From assembly GCA_035295125.1 (NCBI GenBank), contig DATGJP010000062.1, positions 1-64,000 of the forward strand: a stretch of 64,000 nucleotides of DNA, in the 5' to 3' direction. Positions 15,622-24,365 of this stretch are shown here, one piece after another; position 1 is the stretch's first letter, and the number at the start of each line of letters is the position of its first letter. Origin of the DNA: JAICMB01 sp035295125 (GTDB lineage: Bacteria; Acidobacteriota; Terriglobia; Bryobacterales; Bryobacteraceae). The notes beneath the pieces are model-generated. The model was not told the DNA's origin. It searched no databases and saw only the letters and a list, made by a program, of their open reading frames with translations. The translations under genes and the position numbers were made by a program.

Positions 15622-18162
15622 TCAGAAAACAAAATTGAGGGAGATGTTTCCGTTGTTGGGGCCTTGGCCGCCGGTGGCGACATCGCCGTGAGGCGCGGAG
15701 GGGTTCATCATGTTCGTCAGTTCAAGGACAAAGCCGCAACCGGGGCTTTGTTCGAAGGGCGGCGTGCAACTCATCGTGTAGGTGGGCGAGGTTCCCTGGC
15801 CTCCAGGCGATATGGTGGCGCTAGCTGAGAGAATGCCAGGGCTTTGGATGCCGAAACCACCGGTTCCCGGCGTCTTAGCGAATGTGATGGTGAACGTGCC
15901 GTAGGGTTGGCCCGGCAGCGTGGTCAGGGTCAGAGTCCAAGGGCTTCCATCGGCTGAAGCGCTAAGCGTGCAACTCTGGCCCTGGTCGTTACCGAGGACA
16001 GCGATGCAAGATGTTTTAGGCTGGACGGTTGCGCAGGCTTCGGCGGCGATCGGATTGGACAGGTCAGGTGCAAAATCCACTTTGATCTGATCGCTCGCAG
16101 TCGCGTTAGAGAGGTCCGCGAATGCCGTATAGATGGACAAGGACTCGATGCCGAAATAGTCGTCGACGCGGGTCTGGTCGTTTGCCGGCATCAGGTGGCC
16201 GTCATTCGCCGTGTTCGACCAGTGGTAGTTCATGATCCCGTCGCAGGACTGCGCGCCGGCGAGTTGGGCTTGCAGACTTACCGTCGCGCCGGAGGAAACG
16301 ACGAAGGGCTGATCGCTTGCGGGCACGGAAAACAAAACAGGGTTTCCGAGATACGCGAGTTGCTGGTCGTACCACATGTGCAGACCTTGTATGAGGGCGC
16401 TTCCCGCCGACCAGGCATCGACCGCGTCTGAATATTCGTTCACGAGGCTTTCGAAAACGGCGCTGCCGGCGATAAGGTCTTCTGGGGACGTGACGTTCCT
16501 GTCAAATGCGAAGTAGGCACTGCTAGAGCCGCCCGGTGCAAATGCCTGGTAAACACCGGCATCATACCCGTGGCACATTCCATTGAAAATGACCGTATTT
16601 TGCAGAGCGTGAAGATGAGGATTGGACGGATACACGGAAAGGAAACAGCCTAACGATTGCTTTCCATCTGACGTCGTGTAGTTGTTGCAGGCAACGTCAT
16701 AGTGCGTCGGATCAAGAAGAGCAGGGAGTATGCCCAACTCGCCTGTTTCGATCGAGACTGGGACGTCTGGTCCGACAACTCCGTGCGTCAGAATAATAAT
16801 GGTGCCGTAGTTCGGGAAGTTGTCGAGAGAACTCACGGTCGCGTTGAGGCCGCTTACTGGCGTGATTTGAAACGCAGGACACTTAACGGCGGCCAGCTTA
16901 CCGGCAATCGCGGGCGCGGGGTCGTTGGCGGAATCGACAAATGCCGCGCCAGGGTCCCATACCAGGACATTATTGTTTTGTACGATGTCGCGCTGCGGCT
17001 GGCCGCATTGCGGCGGGTTATTGTCTTGCGGCCGGAGAGGACGTGTGGGGAGCAGGCCGGAAGTACGGCTTTTGACCGCCTGCGCCGAGAGCGGCGGCGA
17101 TTGAGCGACCGCAGCGGAGGGCAGCTCATCATGCAACTGGTTGAGGGGCATCACCATCATGAGACCCGAGTTCGTTTGCGCGCCAATCGAGAGACCATCG
17201 GGCGCGAGACCTACGGGTTGGCCTGTGAGTCCTGCCTGCGGCGACAACAGGGTGCGCAGCGCGATTAAGGTCTGAATCCGCGCGTAGGCGCTGTCTCCGT
17301 ATTGCAGGAAATTCGGCCACTCCTGGGACATGGTGCCCTGAATCGCCATGGCTTGCTGCATATCGGCGTCGCCACCCGGCTGCACCACCGGCAGGCTGAA
17401 GCCAGGAGACAGAATCGTCTGTCCTGCGGCGTTCGCCTGCACGAGCAGTGGAATCAGACCGGGCGCGGTGGGGTTGAATAGCGCCGTGCAGGAAGAAGTG
17501 CCGTCGCCGTTGTCGGTGAGCGTGCAGAGCGGATCGCCAGAAGGCTGGCCGTTCGTGTCGGCGAGGAAGACGTTTAGGCTTTGTGGATCGAGACCCGGTG
17601 TTGGGAGGAGCTCGATTGTGACAGTCACACTCGACTGCGCCCTTGCCAGGATGGGTTGGAGCGTGGGCTTCGAGGGAATCTGGCAGGGCTCAGAGACACC
17701 ATCACCGGGAGTGAGTTGAAACGATCCGTCGGAAGCCGCTTGGACGCGGGCCATGGAGCAGGCGGCGCCTTGATCGGTCCCGAACTGAACGGAAAATGGA
17801 TTCGAAAGACCCGCTAGAACTATTCCCGAGGCCTGCGCCGTGAAAGTTTGGGTGTCCTGATCGATTGTGAGGCTGGAGAGCCAGTAAGGCGTCAGTCCGG
17901 TCTGATCCTGATACTGCAGGATATTCGTGTTGGGGACCGGGACGAAATAACTGATCGGGATTGTGCCGGAGAACTGACCGAGGGCAAACGATATGGACTG
18001 GGCGCCATCGAGCCGGAGGGCGCTGAAGGAGCCGGTCAGGGTATAGCTGTCGGTGGCTTGGGGGTTGATGTTGAGGGCGGCGGAGGAGATGGAGATGGCC
18101 GGGGTTTGGGCTAAAGCGGCCGCACTCAGGAGAAATGCAGCGGCGGGAATTACAATTCGCAT
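15622..18162 (-). CDS. Large secreted protein with clan-CD-like His/Cys pair; function unknown
   Basis: 846 residues from the ATG at 18162, preceded by AAGGAA and starting a clear signal peptide (RIVIPAAAFLLSAAALAQ). The N-terminal third is beta-rich and Ig-like. In the central part, the hydrophobic strand GTIIILTHGVVG (His460) is followed 70 residues later by NTVIFNGMCHGYD (Cys530): the strand-His-Gly and strand-Cys arrangement is that of clan CD (caspase/gingipain/CHAT) peptidases. The C-terminal third is again beta-rich and has paired Cys. Family not recognised; peptidase assignment is inference from motif spacing only. Confidence 0.7.
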   Translation of the reverse strand: MRIVIPAAAFLLSAAALAQTPAISISSAALNINPQATDSYTLTGSFSALRLDGAQSISFALGQFSGTIPISYFVPVPNTNILQYQDQTGLTPYWLSSLTIDQDTQTFTAQASGIVLAGLSNPFSVQFGTDQGAACSMARVQAASDGSFQLTPGDGVSEPCQIPSKPTLQPILARAQSSVTVTIELLPTPGLDPQSLNVFLADTNGQPSGDPLCTLTDNGDGTSSCTALFNPTAPGLIPLLVQANAAGQTILSPGFSLPVVQPGGDADMQQAMAIQGTMSQEWPNFLQYGDSAYARIQTLIALRTLLSPQAGLTGQPVGLAPDGLSIGAQTNSGLMMVMPLNQLHDELPSAAVAQSPPLSAQAVKSRTSGLLPTRPLRPQDNNPPQCGQPQRDIVQNNNVLVWDPGAAFVDSANDPAPAIAGKLAAVKCPAFQITPVSGLNATVSSLDNFPNYGTIIILTHGVVGPDVPVSIETGELGILPALLDPTHYDVACNNYTTSDGKQSLGCFLSVYPSNPHLHALQNTVIFNGMCHGYDAGVYQAFAPGGSSSAYFAFDRNVTSPEDLIAGSAVFESLVNEYSDAVDAWSAGSALIQGLHMWYDQQLAYLGNPVLFSVPASDQPFVVSSGATVSLQAQLAGAQSCDGIMNYHWSNTANDGHLMPANDQTRVDDYFGIESLSIYTAFADLSNATASDQIKVDFAPDLSNPIAAEACATVQPKTSCIAVLGNDQGQSCTLSASADGSPWTLTLTTLPGQPYGTFTITFAKTPGTGGFGIQSPGILSASATISPGGQGTSPTYTMSCTPPFEQSPGCGFVLELTNMMNPSAPHGDVATGGQGPNNGNISLNFVF

Positions 18163-18204
18163 GATTCCTTCCGATATATATTCGCATATATTCAAGATTT
18201 CCAG

Positions 18205-18240
18205 GGCGGATTAAAAATCCGCCGCGGGATGCAATCCTGC
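18205..18240. repeat. Two-stem palindromic element
   Basis: GGCGGATT-aaa-AATCCGCC (18205-18223, perfect 8-bp arms) is directly followed by GCGGGAT-gca-ATCCTGC (18224-18240, 7-bp arms, one mismatch) and then CCTACAT. It lies between the divergent secreted-protein and SPFH genes. The second stem resembles 4954-4971, the first resembles 15527-15546. Confidence 0.65.
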
Positions 18241-18297
18241 CCTACATGTCATGTATACTCATTCCGACCGCATACACAAAGGAGGCCGGAACGAGCT

Positions 18298-19287
18298 ATG
18301 GAAGGACTCGTAGGTCTGGGCATTGGGGTACTGCTTTGGTTCCTGGTGCGCGTCGTCCTGTTGGGGATGTACACGGTGAACCAAAACGAGCGCGCGGTGA
18401 AGACGAAGTTTGGACGCGCTGAAAGGGTTGGAGACAAGACAACACTCGACGATCCCATCGCGGAGTCGATGTTGCCGGATGAACGCGAGCGGTACAAATA
18501 TCCACAGGTTCGCGTGATTGGGCCCGGCGGACCCTATTTCAAGATGCCTTGGGAGAGGATTTACAAGATATCGATCGCTACAAACACGGTCAGCATGGCG
18601 CTCGATCTGGAGATGCCGCAGGCTAACAACGGCGGGCAGGTGCTCGAGGCGGTGACCAAGGATCAGCTCAACACGGGACTGACCGGGCAAATCCGGTATC
18701 GCGTGAGCGAGAGCAATCTTTATGCGTACCTATTTGGTATCAAGAAGCCCATTGTGCATGTGATGGGCTACTTCGTTTCGGTGCTGCGGCAGAGAATCGC
18801 GAATTTCGAGTCGAAGCAGGGCGCTACGGCCGAAGCGGAAAACTCTACCACTGGCACCGAGGTGGCGGGCGTTTCGATCAACGATCTGCGCAAGAATTTG
18901 CGGGATTTGAACGAATACATGGATCATGAGTGCAAGTCCACGGCGGCGCGTTATGGCGTTGTCCTGGATGCTTCGTTGATTACCGGCATTGATCCACCGC
19001 CGGAGGTGGAATCGGCGCTGGCAGCCATCAACACGGCGCACAACCAGGTGTCGAGCGACATCAGCCTGGCGCAGGCGACGGCAGATCAGAAGATTGTGCA
19101 ATCGAAGCGCGCGGTGGAGATTGAAACTCTCAAGGCGCAGGCTGAAGTGCAGCCGATCCGGGCGCTGGCGGACGAGTTGTCCCAACTGTTCCGCGGCGGG
19201 CCGGGTGTGCTCGATGCTTACGTCCGCAATGTGCGCTTGAAGCTGTTTTCGAAGGCACAGGACATCTACCTGGAGGCACGCCGATGA
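18298..19287 (+). CDS. SPFH/band 7 membrane protein (HflK-like)
   Basis: 329 residues from the ATG at 18298; a longer frame from 18229 would put non-membrane residues first. AAGGAGG lies about 12 nt upstream. One N-terminal membrane helix (LVGLGIGVLLWFLVRVVLLG) leads into the SPFH domain (VNQNERAVKTKFGRAERV) and a C-terminal helical stretch typical of stomatin/HflK proteins (DQKIVQSKRAVEIETLKAQA). These form large rings that scaffold membrane proteases such as FtsH. It overlaps the next SPFH gene by 4 nt (ATGA), so the two are made together as a likely heteromeric HflKC-type pair. Confidence 0.88.
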   Translation: MEGLVGLGIGVLLWFLVRVVLLGMYTVNQNERAVKTKFGRAERVGDKTTLDDPIAESMLPDERERYKYPQVRVIGPGGPYFKMPWERIYKISIATNTVSMALDLEMPQANNGGQVLEAVTKDQLNTGLTGQIRYRVSESNLYAYLFGIKKPIVHVMGYFVSVLRQRIANFESKQGATAEAENSTTGTEVAGVSINDLRKNLRDLNEYMDHECKSTAARYGVVLDASLITGIDPPPEVESALAAINTAHNQVSSDISLAQATADQKIVQSKRAVEIETLKAQAEVQPIRALADELSQLFRGGPGVLDAYVRNVRLKLFSKAQDIYLEARR

Positions 19288-20210
19288 ACACCATTGTTTC
19301 CGTCGCTGTGTTTACGTTTCTGACGCTGCTGATCGGGCTTCCGATTGTGCGGGTTTTGGCGCGAATCTTCGGCATCTACACCACGGTTCAGGAACGCACG
19401 TGCCGCGTATACGTGCTGTTCGGGAAGGTGGTCGGGATTTTAACCGAGCCGGGTTTTCACTTTCTGCCGTTGCGGATTGGGCCCGCGGCTTTCATCATCA
19501 ACCTCTTCGGGAAGTGCCATGTTCTCGATTTGCGGCTCGATCAGGAATACCGGCGCAGCGAGCCGGTGAACTCCGAAGAGGGCGCGCCGATGGGCATCGG
19601 CATCTGGTACGAGATGTGGATCAGCGATCCGGTGGCGTTCCTGTTCAAAAATACCGATCCCCGCGGGTCGCTGCGGGCCAATGTTAGCAACTCGACCGTG
19701 CGGTGCCTCAGCAACATGCCGCTAGCCGAAATGCTGCAGACGCGGCACAGCATGAGCCAGGTGGTGCGGGCGGAGGTTTCCGCGAAGTCGCACGATTGGG
19801 GCTATTTGCTCGGGTCGGTTTATATCCGCAAGGTGCATTTCCGCGACCCGGGTATGATTGCGCAGATCGAGGAGAAGGTGGTGAACCGGCTGCGCCAGGT
19901 GACGTCCGCGATTAAGCAGACGGGGGCGAACCAGGTCAGCGTGATCACCAGTTCGGCTGAACGTGAGGCGGCAAGCGAACTGGCCAAGGCAGCGAAGATC
20001 CGGCCGAATACGCTGGCGCAGGCGTTTCGCGAGATTGCGGAGCAGCCCGAGGTTTCCGATGCGTTGTTTGAGATTTTGGAGACGCAGCAGTTGCTGGCTA
20101 GCGGAGCTCGTCTGACATTGTTGTCGGCGGCGGGGCATGCGCGTGTGCTGGCGGATTTGCTGGCGTCGGGGCCGCGAGGTAAGCCAGGAGCTCAATCGGC
20201 AACAGCGTAA
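19284..20210 (+). CDS. Second SPFH/band 7 membrane protein (HflC-like partner)
   Basis: 308 residues with one N-terminal membrane helix (IVSVAVFTFLTLLIGLPIVR) and an SPFH domain (QERTCRVYVLFGKVVGILTE). The C-terminal half is helical (VVNRLRQVTSAIKQTGANQ, then SAEREAASELAKAAKIRP). It diverges from the first SPFH protein and is not standard HflC in length or motifs. The overlap with the upstream gene and the shared topology argue for a two-subunit complex. No FtsH gene is nearby. Confidence 0.87.
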   Translation: MNTIVSVAVFTFLTLLIGLPIVRVLARIFGIYTTVQERTCRVYVLFGKVVGILTEPGFHFLPLRIGPAAFIINLFGKCHVLDLRLDQEYRRSEPVNSEEGAPMGIGIWYEMWISDPVAFLFKNTDPRGSLRANVSNSTVRCLSNMPLAEMLQTRHSMSQVVRAEVSAKSHDWGYLLGSVYIRKVHFRDPGMIAQIEEKVVNRLRQVTSAIKQTGANQVSVITSSAEREAASELAKAAKIRPNTLAQAFREIAEQPEVSDALFEILETQQLLASGARLTLLSAAGHARVLADLLASGPRGKPGAQSATA

Positions 20211-20250
20211 GCGCGGGTGATAGGCTACGGGTGTGAAACCCATCTTCAGG

Positions 20251-20268
20251 GCAGGCGAAACCGCCTGC
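20251..20268. repeat. REP-A palindrome copy 1 (exact core)
   Basis: GCAGGCGAAACCGCCTGC, an exact core copy with a 7-bp stem and AAAC loop. It lies at the 5' end of the amidohydrolase gene, 53 nt from an opposite-facing copy. Confidence 0.9.
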
Positions 20269-20303
20269 CCCACCAAGCTGCCTGGTCGAAAGCCTAAGGT
20301 GGC

Positions 20304-20321
20304 GCAGGCGGTTTCGCCTGT
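20304..20321. repeat. REP-A palindrome copy 2 (opposite orientation)
   Basis: GCAGGCGGTTTCGCCTGT, one mismatch to the reverse core. Its last two bases are the first two of the GTG at 20320 that is the best start for the amidohydrolase, so the repeat may have supplied the start codon. Flank GGTGGC recurs at the 61276 copy. Confidence 0.9.
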
Positions 20322-22023
20322 GCATCTGAATCTGAAGCTATTTGATACCTTTTTCAGGCTTGGAATCTTCGCAGTAGTGGCGGCGGCTGGTCTTTGCGCC
20401 CAAAGCTTCGACGTTGTCATTCGGAACGGGCACATCATTGACGGCACCGGGTCGCCCTGGTATTCGGGCGACGTGGGCATTCGGGAAGGGCGGATCGCGG
20501 CGATCGGCATTCTGGCCGGCGCCAGCGCGGCGCATACGATCGACGCGCACGGGATGATCGTCGCTCCGGGATTCATCGACATGCTGGGACAGTCGGAGTT
20601 AACGATTCTCGTCGATCCGCACCTGCCTTCGAAAATATTTCAAGGGATCACGACCGAGATAACCGGCGAGGGCGGTTCAGCGGCTCCTCTAAACGACGCC
20701 ATCAAGACCGGCGATCAAACGACGTACCGGCATTATCGTATTGAACCGACCTGGACGACCTTTGGCGGGTATTTTGCGCGGCTCGAGAAGCAGGGGATGG
20801 GGATCAATCTTGCGAGCTACGTCGGGGCGACGCAGGTTCGGAGGTTGGTGTTGGGCGAGGTGGATCGTGCGCCGTCCCCGCAGGAGCTGGCGCGCATGAA
20901 AGGCCTTGTTCGACAGGCCATGGAGGATGGCGCAGTCGGGGTCTCGACCTCGCTGCAGTACGCTCCCGCGCCGTATGCGACGACTGAGGAACTGATCGCA
21001 TTGGCTTCGGAAGCCGCGAAGTATGGCGGAATTTATGCGAGCCATATGCGAAGCGAGGGCGACGCCATCATACAAGCGCTCGAAGAGGTGTTTCGGATCG
21101 GGCGCGAGGCGCATATCCCGGTCGAGATCTGGCATCTCAAGGCGGCGGGCAAGAGCAACTGGGGGCGCATGCCGGAGATCGTGAAGCGGATTGAGCAGGC
21201 GCGAGCGTCGGGCGTCGATGTTACCGCCGACACCTATGCTTACCCGGCGTGGTTTAATTCGTTCTCGGCCTTTATCCCGCCGTGGGCGCATGATGGCGGC
21301 GATTCGAAGATGATCGAGCGGCTCAAGGACCCGGCGACGCGCCGTAAGATCCGCGACGCCATGATGACGCCGGCCAAGGACTGGGACAACGAGTGGCAGG
21401 AGATTCCGGGTCCGGAAGCCATTCAATTGTGCGTGGTGCAGAACCCGGAGTTGCGGCCGCTGCAAGGTAAGACGATTGCGGACATAGCGAAGCTCTGGGG
21501 CAAGGACCCGATCGATACGGTTTTCGATCTGCTGATCAAGGACGCCGGGTTCACATCGGTAGCGGTGTTTGGGATGTCGGAGCCGGATGTCACGCTGGCG
21601 CTGCAGCAGCCTTGGGTGTCGGTGGACAACGATTCGCAGGGTACTTCGCCCGAGGGACTGCTCGGCCACGAGCATCCGCATCCGCGGGCGTATGGCACGT
21701 TTCCGCGGATCCTACGGAAGTATGTGCGCGAGGAAAAGAAGCTGCGGCTGGAGGAGGCGATTCGCAAATTCAGCGCGCTGCCGGCTCAACGAGTGCGACT
21801 GACGGATCGAGGCGTGTTGAAACAGGGCATGTGGGCGGATGTCGTGGTGTTCGATCCAGCGAAAATTACGGATCGGGCCACGTTCGAAAAGCCGAATCAG
21901 CTCTCCGTGGGGATGGAGTACGTGCTGGTGAATGGAGTGCCGGTGGTTGACGGCGGGCAGCAGACGAACAAGCTTCCAGGGAAGGTCCTTCGCGGTCCGG
22001 GATTCCATGCTAAGACCCAGTAG
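20320..22023 (+). CDS. Secreted N-acyl-D-amino-acid deacylase-like amidohydrolase lacking the HxH motif
   Basis: 567 residues from GTG 20320, which puts a signal peptide first (LFDTFFRLGIFAVVAAAGLC). The frame is also open to GTG 20233, but the added ~29 residues are translated REP-A repeats. D-aminoacylase-type features: FDVVIRNGHIIDGTGSPWYS, the metal/active-site His in GIYASHMRSEGD and in HIPVEIWHLKAAG, and DNDSQG near the catalytic Asp. The usual HXH metal motif after PGFID is absent: here it reads PGFIDMLGQSE. Probable role: peptide or N-acyl-amino-acid hydrolysis outside the cytoplasm, with altered metal chemistry. Overlaps glcE by 17 nt. Confidence 0.85.
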   Translation: MHLNLKLFDTFFRLGIFAVVAAAGLCAQSFDVVIRNGHIIDGTGSPWYSGDVGIREGRIAAIGILAGASAAHTIDAHGMIVAPGFIDMLGQSELTILVDPHLPSKIFQGITTEITGEGGSAAPLNDAIKTGDQTTYRHYRIEPTWTTFGGYFARLEKQGMGINLASYVGATQVRRLVLGEVDRAPSPQELARMKGLVRQAMEDGAVGVSTSLQYAPAPYATTEELIALASEAAKYGGIYASHMRSEGDAIIQALEEVFRIGREAHIPVEIWHLKAAGKSNWGRMPEIVKRIEQARASGVDVTADTYAYPAWFNSFSAFIPPWAHDGGDSKMIERLKDPATRRKIRDAMMTPAKDWDNEWQEIPGPEAIQLCVVQNPELRPLQGKTIADIAKLWGKDPIDTVFDLLIKDAGFTSVAVFGMSEPDVTLALQQPWVSVDNDSQGTSPEGLLGHEHPHPRAYGTFPRILRKYVREEKKLRLEEAIRKFSALPAQRVRLTDRGVLKQGMWADVVVFDPAKITDRATFEKPNQLSVGMEYVLVNGVPVVDGGQQTNKLPGKVLRGPGFHAKTQ

Positions 22024-23110
22024 CCCTGAGGAACTGGCTTCCGCGCTGGCTGATGCTGCGGGGCGCAAACAGACGATCGCACTGTTCGGGAACAATTCGA
22101 AGCGGTTGATGGCGGGTCCGGTGATGCCGGCTGACGTGGAGATTTCGACGGCGGGTCTCGACCGCCTGTTGCAGTATGAGCCACGCGATTTGACCATCAG
22201 CGTCGAGGCGGGAATGCGTTACGTCGCGCTGCGCGAACTGCTGGCGAACAACAACCAGATGATTCCGCTCGATCCGCCGTTTGCGGAGGAGTGCACGATT
22301 GGCGGCGTGGTCGCGGCGAACTGCAGCGGTCCGCGGCGGCGGCTTTATGGGACGGCTCGCGACATGGTGATCGGGATGAAGTTCGCCACCCTCGAAGGAC
22401 GGTTGATCGACACCGGCGGGATGGTGGTGAAAAACGTTGCGGGTCTCGATATGGGTAAGGTCATGATCGGGTCGTTCGGGACTTTGGCGGCGATCGCAGT
22501 GGTGAACTTTAAGCTAAGCCCCATTCCGCCGGTGAGCCGGACGTTTGCGCGGGAGTTTGCGGATTTGGAGTCGGCCATGGCGGCTCGCGATTCGGTTCTG
22601 AAGAGCGTTCTCCAGCCGGCTTCACTTGATCTGCTGAAGACCGAGCGTGGGTATCGGCTTGTGATGCAGGTAGGCGGGAATCAGGCGGTGGTGGATCGAT
22701 ATACGCGGGAGTTCGCGGGCGCCGAGGTCTTTGAGGGCGAGTCCGAAGATCGGCTATGGAGTGAGATACGCGAGTTTGTGCCGGCGTTTTTGCGGGCTAA
22801 TGCGGATGGGGCGGTGGTTAGGGTTCGGTGTGCGTTGTCGGAGGTCGGAGCGGTCATGGCTGCGATGTCGGGACCCGCTCTGGCTCGGGCGGGGTCGGGC
22901 GTTTGCTATGGATTAGTTCGAGCAGGCGAAACCGCCTGCTCCACCCTTCCACATTGTTCAAAGGTTGTCGAATTTGGTCCTCAGGAGATGCGAGAAAGCG
23001 CCGAGTTGTGGCCCGAGCCGGGAAGTGACTTTGCGATGATGAAGAAGGTTAAAGAGATGTTCGACCCGCAGTCCCTCCTCAATCGCCGCAGGCTCTATGG
23101 ACGTATCTGA
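22007..23110 (+). CDS. glcE: Glycolate oxidase FAD-binding subunit GlcE-like, with an in-frame REP-A insertion
   Basis: 367 residues from the ATG at 22007, inside the end of the amidohydrolase gene. An FAD-binding PCMH-type domain is present: KQTIALFGNNSKRLMAG, LTISVEAGMRYVALRELLAN, and CTIGGVVAANCSGPRR. GlcE pairs with GlcD and GlcF to oxidise glycolate to glyoxylate. Near the C-terminus (residues ~305-320) the sequence LVRAGETACSTLPHCSKVVE is the translation of a REP-A palindrome and its flank; the frame continues normally after it (FGPQEMRESAELWPEPG). The gene overlaps glcF by 14 nt. Confidence 0.85.
   Translation: MLRPSSPEELASALADAAGRKQTIALFGNNSKRLMAGPVMPADVEISTAGLDRLLQYEPRDLTISVEAGMRYVALRELLANNNQMIPLDPPFAEECTIGGVVAANCSGPRRRLYGTARDMVIGMKFATLEGRLIDTGGMVVKNVAGLDMGKVMIGSFGTLAAIAVVNFKLSPIPPVSRTFAREFADLESAMAARDSVLKSVLQPASLDLLKTERGYRLVMQVGGNQAVVDRYTREFAGAEVFEGESEDRLWSEIREFVPAFLRANADGAVVRVRCALSEVGAVMAAMSGPALARAGSGVCYGLVRAGETACSTLPHCSKVVEFGPQEMRESAELWPEPGSDFAMMKKVKEMFDPQSLLNRRRLYGRI
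22922..22939. repeat. REP-A palindrome copy 3, inside glcE
   Basis: Exact core GCAGGCGAAACCGCCTGC within the glcE coding sequence, followed by the type-1 flank TCCACCCTTCCACA. Read in frame as AGETAC; the frame of the host gene is preserved. Confidence 0.92.
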
Positions 23111-24365
23111 GCTTCTCGACCACTGTGTCCACTGTGGCCTTTGCCTGAACGCTTGTCCGACTTACCGGGAACTGGGTCTGGAGATGGATTCGCCGCGGGG
23201 GCGGATTTACCAAATGGTCCAGGTTTCGAGCGGCGCGGCTGCGATGACTGCTTCGTATGTTGAGCACATCGATTTATGTTTGGCTTGCCGGGCATGTGAG
23301 AGCGCGTGTCCGTCCGGCGTGCAGTATGGACAGCTTGTCGAATCGGCGCGGGCTGAAATTGAGCTTGGGATTAGACGGCCATGGTACGTTCGCGCTCTGC
23401 GGGGGTTCGTGTTCCGTCGACTGCTGCCTTCGCGGCGGTGGTTGACTTGGGTCGGGCGCGGTCTGTCGGTTTATCAACGGCTGCGGCCTCGGAACGGTCT
23501 GTTTCGAGGCCGGCTGGGTGAGGTCGAGTCGCTCGCTCCGCAAGTGCAATCGCCCTTTTTCTTCCGGCAATACGGGAAAATCTTTGCGGCGGAGGGCGAG
23601 CGGCGGTATCGCGTTGCGATGCTGGGGGGCTGCATTGCCAATATCAGCTTCGCTCGGCTGAATGAAGCCACGGTACGTGTATTACAGAAGAATGGCTGCG
23701 AGGTCTCGATTCCGGAGGCGCAGACGTGCTGCGGAGCGCTTCATGTGCATGCCGGTGTTCGAGACGAAGCCCGCAAACTTGCGCGGCGGAACATTGATGC
23801 ACTGCTGCCGGGTGGGTACGATGCGATCATCACGAACGCAGCCGGTTGCGGATCGACGCTGAAAGAATATGGCGAGCTGCTGGCGGACGATCCGGACTAT
23901 GCGGCGAAGGCTCGGCAGTTCTCGAGCCGGGTAAAGGATATTACGGAGTTTCTGGCTTCGATTGACCTGGTTCGGCCGACGAAAGAGTTGGCGGTGACCG
24001 TGACCTATCAGGATTCGTGTCACCTGGCCCATGGGCAGAAAATCCGATCGGCGCCGCGAACGTTGCTGCGTGCGATTCCCGGGCTGACGTTCCGGGAGAT
24101 GCCCCTCTCGGATCATTGCTGCGGAAGCGCGGGGATTTATAATGTGCTGCACACCGATATGTCGATGGCGCTGCTTTCAAAGAAGATGGAGAACGTCGAG
24201 CAGACGAACGCGCAGGTGATTACGACGGCGAATCCCGGCTGCATGCTGCAGTTGGAGGCGGGGGTGCGGCGATTCGGCAGCGCGCAGCGGGTGGCGCATG
24301 TCGTGGAGTTGCTCGACGATGCGTACTGCTCGAAACTCCCGAACGAAAGGCTCCGCGGTTCTTGA
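23097..24365 (+). CDS. glcF: Glycolate oxidase iron-sulfur subunit GlcF
   Basis: 422 residues. Two 4Fe-4S motifs, CVHCGLCLNACPTY and CLACRACESACPSG, lie at the N-terminus, followed by the two CCG domains typical of GlcF/heterodisulfide-reductase-like subunits (CCGALHVHAG and HCCGSAGIYN). It carries electrons from the GlcD/E flavin to the membrane pool. Overlap with glcE by 14 nt indicates co-translation. The catalytic GlcD subunit is not in the window; it must be elsewhere or replaced. Confidence 0.92.
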   Translation: MDVSELLDHCVHCGLCLNACPTYRELGLEMDSPRGRIYQMVQVSSGAAAMTASYVEHIDLCLACRACESACPSGVQYGQLVESARAEIELGIRRPWYVRALRGFVFRRLLPSRRWLTWVGRGLSVYQRLRPRNGLFRGRLGEVESLAPQVQSPFFFRQYGKIFAAEGERRYRVAMLGGCIANISFARLNEATVRVLQKNGCEVSIPEAQTCCGALHVHAGVRDEARKLARRNIDALLPGGYDAIITNAAGCGSTLKEYGELLADDPDYAAKARQFSSRVKDITEFLASIDLVRPTKELAVTVTYQDSCHLAHGQKIRSAPRTLLRAIPGLTFREMPLSDHCCGSAGIYNVLHTDMSMALLSKKMENVEQTNAQVITTANPGCMLQLEAGVRRFGSAQRVAHVVELLDDAYCSKLPNERLRGS

